This document shows, in pieces, positions 1 to 11,067 of a DNA stretch of 64,000 nt. Location of the stretch: the NCBI GenBank assembly GCA_026874595.1, contig CM049313.1, forward strand, positions 67,076,659 through 67,140,658. Reading direction: 5' to 3'. Source of the stretch: Sipunculus nudus. Lineage: Eukaryota; Annelida; Sipuncula; Golfingiida; Sipunculidae. Every line of letters begins with the position of its first letter. Positions within the stretch are counted from its first letter, which is position 1. Both the position numbers and the translations under genes were made by a program. The notes beneath the pieces were generated by a model, which did not search any database, was not told the origin of the DNA, and saw only the letters and a list, made by a program, of their open reading frames with translations.

Positions 1-1210
1 TGTAAACTTGTAAATTTAAGATTTTTGTTTTTACAACAATATAATAGCATAATTATCATACAGATGCAGTCATATATTTTATACAACTGACGGAGACAAA
101 CCCCTAAGTGTCTGACCTTGTCAATCCTGTGTGATTTATGAGGAACTTTCGCTGTCTATTATTAAATGGCAAGGTAACAGATACCAGTTTGTGTGAAGGT
201 CATGAGTGTCCTATTATTATTGATTGTGTTGTCTGAACTTTGGTTCTTAAATCGAAATTACAAGGCCGCATGCCTGATGACCTTCTAACACATCAGGAAT
301 ATCTTCTCCATTTATCATTCAAAGTCTCTTCTAGACTGCAACCCGCTTGGGATTTAGGGTCATTGAGTACCGCGACATTTCAGATTTTTTCTCTTATGTT
401 CTTTTCACTTTACAAAAACAAAACGGTTTGCTGCCGGACCTTGCGTCCCGACCTCTGCCTTTTACGTGCGCGGCTTCCCGCGCAGGGTAAGCTAGGTGAA
501 CTTTTTGCCAGTTGAAAACTCTTCTGGCGAGAAATGAGCGTTAACATGCTAACTCAAAGCGTTTTCAACTGTCAATTTGAATCATTTGCATGAGTTCGTA
601 ATAAATTGATTTTGCTGGAAATTATCGTATGTCTGCTCTGGAGATCTTTTTATGTAAGAGTCCAGTAAAACCATGGTCAGTAACAAAATCCTATGTTGTT
701 ACATTGCACATACCACCTGTCATTTCTGATGGTTACCATTGACATACCGTTAACTACAGAGAAGTCTTGTTTCTGTGTTAATGCATTGAGCGATATAAAA
801 CCAATTAAATCTTTTTTTTAATATATATTGAATCCTGCATCTACATACTTAGTTGTGCCCCATTAATGCAAAACAGTTTTACCATCTGGCTAACCCTGTT
901 TTTCTTGTTTTTTATTTGTTTTTTTTTTTGCAGGGGAATCTGCACTACATATGTACCCTGTGCAAACTATTGAGAGATATACCAGTCTGGAACCTCCTAT
1001 CAGAATCTACTAATAGCAGATTTCCATTACCGTTTCGGATCGTGTGACAGGGATATCACAAACTTCCTCTAATTTAGCATCTCCCACAGGAAGGCTGTCT
1101 TATAGGGTTTGATGATGTTATATATGGGTCATTATATTTGAGGGTGGACTTTCTTAGGTTCCTATGGGTACAAAACCATCGACATTTCTTGGGTTTTTTT
1201 TTTCGCCTGT
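1..1210. other. Unassigned AT-rich stretch
   Basis: I see no convincing gene here. The short open frames (91, 64 and 71 codons) have no recognisable motif. A pyrimidine run followed by CAG at about 919-931 resembles a splice acceptor, but no coding exon follows that I can identify. Confidence 0.4.
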
Positions 1211-1214
1211 CCAT

Positions 1215-2158
1215 TGTTACGGAACCTAATATCAACAGATCACGTATGCGTGATGAACATAAATTTTGTCAAGGAGATAAAAAAATCAGATTCTGTAACA
1301 CTAGGCAGCGTGAAATGTCTAGGGTAATGAATAAAGAAGTAAGTGTTTTTTGATAACAAATATACTATAATTTATTCTTAAAACAATCCTAACATAACAA
1401 TACACTAAATCAATACAATGACACAGTAAAAAAAAACAAAGTACACAGTACTGGTTACCTCCAATGTCACAGCGACAAGTCCTTTAAGCCGGACGAACAG
1501 TTTACACAAATTCTCTCGGAAAATAACGGTCCAATATAAAATTTATTCTTAAAACAATCCTAACATAACAATACACTAAATCAATACAATGACACAGTAA
1601 AAAAAACAAAGTGCACAGTACCTGGTTACCACCAATGTCACAGCGACAAGTCCTTTAAGCCGGACGAACAGTTTACACAAATTCTCTCGGAGAATAACAG
1701 TCCAATATAAAGCTCTTGCAACAATCCCGAAAGTAAACTGAGGACCAAATAAGATAAGTCACAAATCCAGAAGAAAATCTGAAGAAAATCTATAATTGCC
1801 ACACTTATCGGAATAGGTCCCACAAACTGACATACACACTTCTGTGTCCGCTGTAATATTCTCTAACCTCTCTATCTCGGCTCTAAAACACGGCCTCTTT
1901 ATATAACTGTTCACCTCAAGCCGATGATTTTCCATTTCTCGAACAATCTAAGAACCTTACACGTGCACAGACGCGAACATTCGAGACAGGCACGGCAGCG
2001 AGCTGTTACACACCGCGAAAGTTCAACCAGTACGGATTAAACTGAGCGTGCAACACCCGGCCAGGCGAGGCCGCTACGACACGAGTTACGGCCGTGTCAC
2101 ACTATAAAAAAGACATCTGTAAGACTTGTGCACACAATAAAAAGGGGCACCTGTAACA
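1215..2158 (-). mobile_element. Solo LTR of an LTR retrotransposon (family 1)
   Basis: The segment begins TGTTACGG and ends CTGTAACA, the TG...CA ends of an LTR. It is flanked by the 4-bp direct repeat CCAT (1211-1214 and 2159-2162), as expected for integrase-made target duplication. The sense strand is minus, judged from a TATAAAG box (reverse complement at 1897-1905) and the matching sense copy at 34177-34985. No gag-pol or second LTR adjoins it, so it is a solo LTR left by recombination. It is longer than its relatives because of an internal 171-bp tandem duplication (1371-1712). The superfamily cannot be proved without coding sequence; Gypsy is the likeliest. Confidence 0.8.
1371..1712. 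repeat. 171-bp tandem duplication inside the LTR
   Basis: Two head-to-tail copies start at 1371 and 1542 with the same order of landmarks (TTTATTCTTAAAACAATCC ... GCCGGACGAACAG ... CCAATATAAA). They differ at only a few positions, so the duplication is younger than the family. Other copies of the LTR in this window have one unit. Confidence 0.85.
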
Positions 2159-2162
2159 CCAT

Positions 2163-3180
2163 ATATGCGCTTAAACCTCAATATGCCTGGTCCTTTGGCA
2201 CAATATTAGTTATAGGTGATAGAGTTGCTATTTATTTGTATTACTGAACTTTACTTAAATCAAACTCCTCAGTCTATCCAATAAGACTTAACTGTCCATT
2301 ATTGCCCTAACTCCTGCTAGGGAGGGAGGATTAAAAGGGTTTATTTCTATATATTTGAGTCAATATTTGGGTCAAATTTGTTTTTTAAGCTGGACCTTCT
2401 TGGGTCCTCCGACTGGCCAAATAACGATTTATTCTCTTCTCCCCCTATTCATTTTTCTGTCTTTCCGTGTTTGCGCCGGATATCCAATATGGCTGATATA
2501 AAAACTCATCTTCGGGTACAATATTAGGTACAGGTGACAGATTTACATCTGATACGCACTTTTTACCATGATCTTATTTCCAAGGTCATACCCTCCGAAG
2601 CCGTTCCGCCCACGATCGCGATTGCAGACATATAGATATCCTGGTGTTAACCAGGACCGTTGTCTAAATTACATGTGGGTCCTGGGTGTTAAATCAATCA
2701 TTCCGATTGGCTTGACATAATTAATAACACCGAGGAACCCCCCCAAACTCGCAGTCGTTTGTGAGTGATACACGTAGGAGGGGCGCGGCCTTCCCATCAA
2801 GGCATGCAGGTCGCTACCGTTCATCGGCTTACATTCGAATTCACGATCTTCAGCTCTCACTGGTTTAAACCACAGGACACGCCAGTCAAAACCGACTGTG
2901 CGATTAACACAGCCTGTCCTCAGTGGTCTCCTAGATCCTTAGTTATTTTAAGACTGGGGGTGAAACTAAGTTTCAAATCCCCCGCCTTCAGTTTTGCTCA
3001 TGATTATTCAATAAATGAATATGCTATTAAGGTCACGTGAAGTTCATGAGGTCAACGATTAATCAGCTATAAAGCGCTTAAACTTGGGGGAGGGATGTCG
3101 TTTTCAAAATCAGCAATATTTGAGATCCTACGCAAACTCGAGCAATGAGGCAGAGAAAATGGTAAACGATGTTCTTGCAC
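2163..3180. other. Unassigned stretch
   Basis: No coding sequence, RNA gene or repeat could be supported. Short open frames on both strands (62-91 codons) overlap one another and carry no motif. Confidence 0.4.
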
Positions 3181-3186
3181 TCGGGC

Positions 3187-3237
3187 GGTGGGGGGGGGGG
3201 GGGAGGGGGCGGGAGGGGGGGGGGTAGGTGGGGGGCA
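3187..3237 (+). repeat. G-rich tract with quadruplex potential
   Basis: About 50 bases consist almost wholly of G runs broken by single A, C or T bases. There are many more than four runs of three or more G, so several G-quadruplex registers are possible. The proline-rich frame read on the minus strand (3067-3255) is a by-product of the run and not a gene. Confidence 0.75.
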
Positions 3238-3329
3238 AAGAAAATCCACTCGCAAAATTGTGATCCAAATATTGAAATGGAAATTATCTCAACAACCCTA
3301 TATAAGACCCTCCTCCCCTATATCGGGGA

Positions 3330-3665
3330 CTCAATGTATTTAAAGTAACAGTATTAAATGTAAATTTAATAAATCCTAATAACTTAATGATAATTATTAT
3401 CAGGAATATCAATAATACTATTAAAATAATTACTATTATCAGTACTACTTGTTGCACTTATAGCATTATTACTACTTTGTATTTGATAATAACATATTCG
3501 CTGCAGAGCCAAATACTCGCAAGGAACTGCATCAGTCTTAGGGTAGTCATTTTTACTGATCGTAGTAGTAGTAGTAGTAATAATTGAAGTGGTAGTAGTA
3601 ACACTATTACCTGTATAAGTAGTTGTTGTTTTTGTTATAAGTCTATCAAAAAGTATAAAAAACAA
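3330..3665. repeat. Low-complexity AT-rich block with a TAG trinucleotide run
   Basis: The block is rich in ATT/TAA triplets and holds a short (TAG)n run at about 3561-3582. The isoleucine- and threonine-rich frames on both strands come from this composition and are not credible proteins. Confidence 0.6.
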
Positions 3666-4585
3666 GTATCCATATATATAGACACTGCTTTCAAGTTCCT
3701 CCAGGGTTATCTGAAATTGCTAGATAAGGACTGGTATCACACAACTAACGGTTACCGTCTTCGCAGTGAACGTCAAAATGTATAATCTCAGTTCCGCCTG
3801 ATACAGAAAATTGTGGGATTGTTTTCTTTATTAATAACGTTTTTGTTTAGTCTGCCAAACTCTCTCAGTATGTCTTTATTTCTTTTTCATGCAGCCGGTC
3901 ACCCTCTCACTGCCGTCAACATTAGTTTTCTAGTACCATATAATCTTATTACAACATGTGGCGCTGATATCAACGAGTGCGTGACATGTGACATGACACC
4001 AGCATTATCATTTAGACCAGGTTTACCCTTGAACATGTCATTCAATACGTACACTTCACTGGCAGGCAAACAATCACCAGGTCGTGTTTCCATATTGGAA
4101 CTTAATTCAAATGACTGAGTAAGTATTTCACTTCATATCCCGTGCAGAGCCATAAGGCAGTACAAAAAACCATCATTGTTATCAGGACTCTGGCAAAAAA
4201 AAAAGATAGAACAGTCTTTTTCTTCTTCCTTTTTTTCGTTAACCGTTCGAGATATTTTACTAGCTTTCTAAAAAAACATCAAATTGCTTCAGTTTTTTCT
4301 TAAATAGTGTATTAGTTCAACGCAAAGTTAAGCCTCTTTTCCATACTTTAGAGAATTCTTCCAGGGAAATGGCGCCAAACCACAGATAAGCAACATTACC
4401 ATGTAGTTGTAGTCTCATTTTCTCTTTGCGTAATGATCTACTTGACCTGGTTGTTTTGTTTGTCTCGTTATTCAGACTTGGTTTGGTCGTTTTGGTTGAC
4501 CAGGGCTAGATTTGCACCTAGTTTTAGTTTTAGTTTTAGTGATCCTTCATTACAGAAATCAATAAGAAGCAGAATATAGCATTTA
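3666..4585. other. Unassigned stretch with one exon-like segment
   Basis: A pyrimidine-rich acceptor-like site ends in CAG at about 3893-3897, and a GTAAGT donor-like site lies at about 4118. Between them one frame is open, but its stop codon abuts the donor, so a normal coding exon is not supported. The opposite strand (3899-4093) has a faint resemblance to a retroelement pol segment. Neither reading is secure. Confidence 0.25.
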
Positions 4586-4589
4586 TTTC

Positions 4590-4728
4590 TAGGGTAAAAA
4601 GTGTTCTTTTTATCACCCGATCCATCCAGACAAATTGTCTATGCAGACCTCTTCGACGGGGATCAAACCAAGGAAGTTTCATCACTTACTGCAATGTATA
4701 TCACCTTCTGCTATCAGCCCATTTTTTC
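4590..4728 (-). repeat. tRNA-derived SINE head (family S1)
   Basis: On the minus strand an A-box-like TAGCAGAAGG (complement of 4704-4713) is followed by the B-box-like GGTTTGATCCC (complement of 4658-4668). The spacing is the same as in a true tRNA, about 44 nt between box starts. No full cloverleaf is evident, so this is a SINE-type tRNA relic and not a functional tRNA gene. No poly(A) tail or target duplication was identified. Confidence 0.5.
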
Positions 4729-5097
4729 TTTCGAAACCACAAAGGTTACATGCTAGGTGTCTCTTGTTCACCTAAAGGTTTAACAATTTGTTATGTTGCT
4801 GTGTGTTGACAGAATCAATCCAAATGTGCGTATTTACAGCAACAAGACCGCGAGTCCGAAGGTACAATTTTTACGCCCAAAAGTTTTCAATCAAGTACGG
4901 AAAAATAACTTATGAGTTACAAAAAAATATATTTTTTAGCTGTTGGCCGCCATATAGATTCATGGTAGTGAAGCAAAAGGCAATGTTTGTGTTTTCGTTC
5001 TCACCACTGACCGCACACAATGCATGTTTATTTTTTATTGTGAATAACCATTATAGTCAGGGAGCTAATTTCTGTAGGGGCTCAAATAAACGAAATC

Positions 5098-5410
5098 TTT
5101 CAACCCAGCACACAGCCAATTAAGGTCTGCCTTGATATTATGGTAGCCTGACACCTCTGGAGCACTGCTGGGGGGAAGTACTGTTAAATTGTGGTATCGG
5201 TTTAGTGCTACTAACCCTTTCGTAGCCAACGCCTGATCGTTCGAGCTGTAAAGTGATAAAGTGGTAGGTTAACTAAAATGTGAATATCATGGCTTCCAAT
5301 GAACTCATCTTTATAATGAAAATATCTCTGGAAAGGTCTTTTAAGGGTCTATCAATATATGTAACAATCATGTACATGTATATATAATTTAAAACCCATT
5401 TCTAAAAATG
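5098..5410 (+). repeat. Dispersed repeat, inverted relative to 9465-9768
   Basis: About 310 bp here match the reverse complement of 9465-9768 at an estimated three-quarters identity. Shared landmarks include GCACTGCT, TTGTGGTATC, CCAACGCCT, CGTTCGAGCTGTAAA and CTCTGGAAAGGTCTTTTA. The pair could be two copies of one dispersed repeat or the degraded long inverted ends of a 4.7-kb element. I saw no terminal duplication that would decide. Confidence 0.65.
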
Positions 5411-5488
5411 TCACGTCCGATAAAAAAAATCTCCATTTTTTTTTTTTTTTGCATTCAAATTTTAAGTGGTCGCTCAAACTTTCAACAT

Positions 5489-5617
5489 TTTTACGAAGAC
5501 ATATTGCTCAGGGGAGCCATGTGGGTGGCGCACAAGTCCGGCGTACCAACCGCTTCGCTAGCAAAGCAAGCTTCAGTAGCGAGACAGTTCGGTCCGCTTT
5601 AATGTCAACCTGTAACA
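5489..5617 (-). mobile_element. Solo LTR of the miniature retrotransposon, B box deleted
   Basis: This is a second copy of the LTR found at 44733-44888. It shares the ACGAAGAC end, the CAAGTCCGGCGTACCAACCG segment and the final TGTAACA. The A-box-like segment is kept (complement of 5545-5560), but roughly 27 bases covering the B box are missing. No partner LTR or internal region is present. Confidence 0.6.
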
Positions 5618-5718
5618 CCATAACATTACACATGCTTTTTGAAGAAAAAAAATACATTCTGGACCTATTTATACTGTACATAATAACTTATTAGGTCTGA
5701 TGTTATCTTAATAATTTA

Positions 5719-6379
5719 ATGGGGCTGACCAACTTAGGCGACTCTACAGGCGACCAGGCTGTCGCCTCATGGTCGCCGAGGGGTCGCCTGTATGGTCGTC
5801 CGTATAGTCGCCTGTAGTCGCCCGAAGTCAGGCAAAGACGCGTGGCCTCTTACCTGTCGCCGCTGGATTTTCAACATGTTCAAAATTCTCAGGCAACAGC
5901 TTTTTTTGACGCCAGTGAGCGTAGCCTGTCTAATACTGGCGTAGGTGCTGTAGTTAGCTATCGCCAGGTCTCGTGGGTTGTCGTAGGTCCTGTCGTTGGC
6001 TGGTGTACTTGATACAGTTCCCATCCTTAACTATCTCCGGTCTCCTCACATAGCAGAGGGTTAAGACTCGTCGAAATTTGTCGCGGGTAGACGTAGCATG
6101 AATTCTGGTGTCGCAGGTTGTTGCCAGTAAATATAGTCGTTAATTGTCGTAGATGTGGTCGTAGGTTGTCGTCGGTGATTGTCCTTTGTCGCGGCGATTG
6201 TGTCGCCGGTTGGCGGCAGCTTGTCGTAGTTTGTCTTCAAACAGTCGTCAGCCTGTTGTAGCTTGTCGTAGACTATTGTCGTAGCGCAGGTCCTGTCACC
6301 AGTTTCTTTCGGCGACCATGAGGCGACAGCTTGGTCGCCTTTAGTCGCCGGTAGAGTCGACTAGGTGGGACAGCCCCAT
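5719..6379. mobile_element. GTCGCC-rich MITE with TA target duplication
   Basis: This 661-bp element has inverted ends of about 60 bp: ATGGGGCTG...GTCGCCTCATGGTCGCCG on the left, matched by the complement of the right end at 6311-6379, with one small indel. It is flanked by TA on both sides (5717-5718 and 6380-6381), the target duplication of Tc1/mariner-type elements. The interior is filled with degenerate GTCG/TGTCGTAG motifs and is much richer in GC than its surroundings. There is no coding capacity. The frames at 5767-6024 and 6273-6506 are incidental. Confidence 0.8.
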
Positions 6380-6381
6380 TA

Positions 6382-9340
6382 GAATAGGCTGCGCGGTATT
6401 TTGGCATGAAATAGTTTATCGGTAGATTTGTTGGAGAATATTTTAATGAACTATAAACTTTGTATAAATAGAATGAGGAAGTTCTGATGATTACATGCTG
6501 GGACACCTAGATCAATTGCAAGTGATTGAATTGCAGCTGATACACGTGTAAAATTATTTAACCCACATTATTCAAGGCCAATAATAGCAATTTCTTGCAA
6601 TATTTGCTCTTGTGATATACGTTATTTTCGCTGATAGAACCTTGTAGAACCTTGAATTTTTGTACCTCGTTTTCTCCGAAAATTCATTTTTCCGAAATAA
6701 AAAGTATGGAACCGATATTGATCTCTGTTAAATGATTCATTGCTTTTGAAGCAAACATAGGATTAACAATGATTAAAATTAGTCTAATGAGATTAAATTA
6801 CTGTATGTCAGGATTAGCATATTAATGGAACGATAATTATGATATGGCCAACGTACGCATCAATGTCCATCAGTATAATTCTTGAAACAAGTCTGACTTC
6901 GCGTATCCGTAACCTCAAATATCCGAACATATTTTATGTCGCCCGCACCATTTCGATAATCGAGGTTCTACTATAATTGCAGGGTATACTTTTTAGATAC
7001 GACATTCGCTGTTTCTGTTCGGGAATCTCTCCTGCTAATAAGTGGGCTGACAGATAGAGAATCATTATTGGCCGAACACTGGAGTCGTGCAAAATAAGCA
7101 TTTAGGCTTGGCCTTTGTTATTCAGTTATTTCTGATTAAAAATCCAACTGATAACATTTTGTTATTATTTAAAAAAATGTTAATGTCTGCTAATATAAAA
7201 TGAGTGTCTGATATGAAAAAAGCATCTAATGAAGGTACTTTGAGATGGAAGAGAGAGGGCCTATTTTTAAACAGTTATCACATTTCGAATAGGGTCTACT
7301 AAAATATACCCGACGGCAAATACACCATAAAGATTTCATTTTCAATATTCTTTTATTATTTAATACTTTATCATACAAATATATTGTGCAAAATTAAACA
7401 CAAAAATTACCATGAAAAGACTCTTACAGGCAAAATGTGTATTTACGAGTGTTTATGTAATTTTTAATAACCTTGACAATGTAGAAAAACTGTAAGATAA
7501 CAAACAAAAATTGAAATGAAAAAAATGAGTATATTTTTATATTGATAATTTAAATTATACACACATATTTAAGTATCTATGCTATGTAACTCATTTATTG
7601 CATCAACATTTGACGTATATATGAGGCTGATGATATTTTTTATCTATATGCTAATACGTTATCTGATATACATCTGCATTTGCTATTCAAAGAGGCGGTA
7701 AGTGCCTTCCTCATTGCATTAATCTGACGTTTTGAAGACATTTATCTTCAATGAATACAAATGTGACTCTCTCTTATTGCATCATCAAATTGACAAGAAA
7801 CGCCCGCAGATGAAGAACACCAAATCTAATCTACGTTACTTGTTGTCTACATATACATTTCTTATTTCAGTTTCAACTCAGACATGTTTTTGTCATGGCT
7901 ACATTCATATATCTGTCGGTAATACTTGCACTCCCTTGCACACGAGCCAATCAGATTATTTTTGTTAAACTATACAATGTTCTGGATTACAGACCGTATT
8001 TTAGTTTAAAAATTTGTTTGTTGATAACATTCTCGATATTTAGATTTATTGACCTATTATTCTTCTACGAGTTCTGCATGAAAGGAGCGGTTTTCAGACC
8101 CCAATATTCTAAAATATCCCTCTTTCTATATATGATGCCTTGTAGCTGTCCATATACATATTTAATATACTTGCCTTGCTTAAAATAAAAATAAATCTCA
8201 TAACTTGGAACTAGATTTTGTCATTTGTGTTAGGCGAGTTTATTTTTATATCTGTTAATATGTTCAATATAGAATTAATTTTCAAACAAGCTTCGAAGAA
8301 ATATATGAATGTGAATTTTTAGGAACAATTGAGACATAAATATAGGAGTTTATAGTATTTTCAAGAAAAATGAAGGACAAATATAGGCGTTTTCACTGGA
8401 CACTCATGTTTTACTTTGTTACTTTAATTCCATGGCCATCAGTTTTACAAGAAGCAAAAATAGAGCAGGGAATGAAAAACCCAGAAAATTATATGAGACA
8501 ATTATTCATAAGTGAATTATAAAAAAAAGGTCTGTATAGGCCTGCCATACCGAGTTATACGGGGTAAGCTTTTTCACTGTGAATTTACCTTTGAAAGCAG
8601 TTAATGGAACCGTCGTTGGATACTGTAATAAGATATTTTATAAAAAATCAGTAATAATATGTTTCTCCAACAATTCTTGAGCCGAAAATATTCATATCGT
8701 GGTACAATGAACGTTTTGAAACCTAAATTAATTTGATGCTATATCCCTGTTTCTGAATGTTTATTCCTGTGACGTCATTATTTTTATTCAGGTGCTAATA
8801 ACAAATAAAGTTAACAGGTTATTGCCATGATGCATTCACTTGAATGTGGTATTCCGAGTGAGGTAAGACTTCTAAAGACCAAATATTAAATATAATTTTT
8901 TTTGCTACAAGTTCAGTTTCGAATTTTATTTTGCATCTGAGTGGAAAAAAAAGAAAATGAAAGGCGATACTTTTCCATTTTACTCAAGTGGAGCGCCGTT
9001 CATCCGAACATCTTGGGGGGGGGGGGATATATGTTAGGATAAATGAACATACGGATGAATGGTAATGTGCAAAATAAAACAGCAGCATCGATGTAGTTAG
9101 CATAGTAAATAGTGTAAAGGTCTCACGGACTTTCAGAATTTAAAAAAAAGGACTTGAGTGAAGAAATTAAAAAATTAATTCAAGTAGTTATTATATTTTC
9201 AATTACTTTTATTTAGATTATTTGTCATTGATTATTTTTTTTCCTCAGACGATGTGCGGATTGTCTTTTGTCTCTTCGAAACTTATACGTGTCCGGCATC
9301 TGGTTTCTAAGTCACTTAACAATATCACGTCCAATGTGAA
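6382..9340. other. Unassigned AT-rich stretch
   Basis: No gene is supported. Short open frames at 7732-7968 and 7895-8188 overlap and have no motif; the second begins with a hydrophobic segment that AT-rich DNA often gives. A run of 13 G lies near 9014. Confidence 0.4.
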
Positions 9341-9379
9341 AAATTCCAATTTTTTTATGTTTTGGCATTAAAATTTACC

Positions 9380-9768
9380 ATGTATATATAATTTTAAAAC
9401 CCATTTCTGGGAAATAAAAATGTCATGTCCAAAAAAAAACGATTTTTATTATTTTTTCGTATTAAACTTTTATTTTCCAGAAATGGGTTTTTAATTATAT
9501 TTACATGGTTGTTACAAATATTGATAGACCTTATAAAAGACCTTTCCAGAGATATCTTCATTATAGTATATTAGAAGCAAAGATATTCACGTTTAAGTTC
9601 ACCTACCCCTTATCATTTTACAGCTCGAACGGTTAGGCGTTGGCTACAAAGGGTCAGTAGCACAAAACTGATACCACAATTTGACAGTAGTACTGCCCCC
9701 TAGCAGTGCTCTAGAGGTGTCCGGCTACCATTATAATCCGTCAGACCTTGGCTGTGTAGTGGGTTGAA
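9380..9768 (-). repeat. Dispersed repeat copy with an internal hairpin
   Basis: Positions 9465-9768 are the inverted partner of 5098-5410. In addition, 9380-9430 and 9465-9515 are inverted copies of each other (CATGTATATATAATT...AACCCATTTCTGG against its complement), which makes a hairpin with arms of about 40-45 bp. The inner part also carries a short direct copy of 5355-5420. Confidence 0.6.
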
Positions 9769-9902
9769 CGACGAGCCTTTTGCTATGTCCTAACTATTAA
9801 CAAATGGTTTCAGGAAGAAATCTTGGCATTTGCTGTTATATTTAAAGTAAATAACGCTGGATTCAATGCTCACCTTATGTACCTTGTACAAAAATGGACA
9901 CC

Positions 9903-10145
9903 GTTAAAGCCGTGTTCACACGGCCGATTATTTTTTAATGATTCCCATAATTTCCGGCAGTGGGGACACCAATTTGGGTCAATCAGTTCCAATGATAATC
10001 AGACCAACAAAATAAGAAATTTTCCAAATTTCAGAGTGCCCGATGAGCCGAATTTCTATACACTTGAACTGTTGGTTGGTAGTTGTATTGGTCAGTTATA
10101 CATACCATACAAGTGTGACCGCCGATTCGGGGCTGACGTCTTTAA
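9903..10145. mobile_element. Possible short MITE with TTAA ends
   Basis: The left end reads TTAA then AGCCGTGTTCACACGG. The right end, complemented, reads TTAA then AGACGTCAGCCCCG. The ends share only a short inverted repeat, so the call rests on the TTAA flanks plus the GTGTTCACACGGC style of terminus. The open frame covering it (9823-10191) has no motif. Confidence 0.4.
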
Positions 10146-10169
10146 CAAATATAGGTATTCTTTATTTAT

Positions 10170-10396
10170 TTTACATGGACTGTACAACTAGCTATTATAA
10201 CTAATACGAGGCATTCTCCATTGCCGGTGGCGCTCGCTAGTTTGTAAAGTTGGAAGAAAGCGGAGGACCCGGGGATAACAACCGACCTTGAACGGGAAAC
10301 TACACCCAACTCTCACGGCAACTCCGGATATCAAACCCGGGTTGCCAGCGGAGGGACCCGAGCCTTTTCTCCGCTCGACTGTCCAGGCGCCCCAAA
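10170..10396 (-). repeat. tRNA-derived SINE (family S2), copy 1
   Basis: On the minus strand a tRNA-like head contains TGGACAGTCGAGCGG (A-box-like) and GGGTTTGATATCC (B-box-like). The longer gap between the boxes is like tRNAs with a long variable arm. The body and tail match the second copy at 46512-46740 at roughly three-quarters identity. Landmarks are CATTCTCCAT, ACGGGAA and TTTACATGGA..GTACAA. No target duplication was identified. Confidence 0.6.
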
Positions 10397-11067
10397 ATCC
10401 CATTCATCTGAATTTCCGGAAATACTTCGAAGTCCAAAATATAGACACGCACGAGAATAAAATAGCTCTTCCCGAGCTAAAAAAAATATTGCAGCTTATC
10501 CGTGGATGGACTACTGGATCAGCTAGACAATGTATAAACTCAATATTCAGCATTCAGGTTTTATCGGAAAACGTTGATTTTATCCGACTGATGTATGTGC
10601 ATCGCGAGACGAGTCGGGAGCATAGTTTCGTCCAGTGGCCTCAATTTATCTTCAAGGGTGGGGGATGACAAGCGTGGGAGAGAAATCAAAGTTGAGACAA
10701 TTTTTTTAACATACACCAGGCATATATATATATATATATACATATATATAACCGTTTATTATCTGTGTGACACATTTCGAATATATACCAAGAAGGTATC
10801 TTCATATAAATAGTATATGTTAATTATAACGAAGTCATGATATAAAATATTTCAGAGCAAACTCAGAAATGAAAATAAATATATTAATCTAATTAATAAT
10901 TTATTGCATTTCCAATATATAAATTTTACTCTGGCCAAAAGTCCCCCCCCCCCGGTTTCGCCGTCAATGGATTATCTCCAGTATTCGCTAAAAGATATGT
11001 AAAATCTGTACAGCAAACCAGCGGCCCCTGTGGTCAGATATCTGATATCGGTGATGTTCATTTTTCA
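10397..11067. other. Unassigned stretch with a short TA microsatellite
   Basis: An ATATAT tract lies at about 10720-10750 and a C run at about 10943-10956. No gene is supported. Confidence 0.4.

Noticed and set aside
3067-3255. Proline-rich minus-strand protein
   Set aside because: It is produced by the G-rich tract; the 60554-60808 frame is partly similar.
3899-4093. Minus-strand frame with a faint likeness to a Gypsy pol segment (FKGKPGL...HVTHSL)
   Set aside because: The likeness is confined to a few residues, no RT or integrase motif adjoins it, and the plus strand has an equally plausible exon-like reading.
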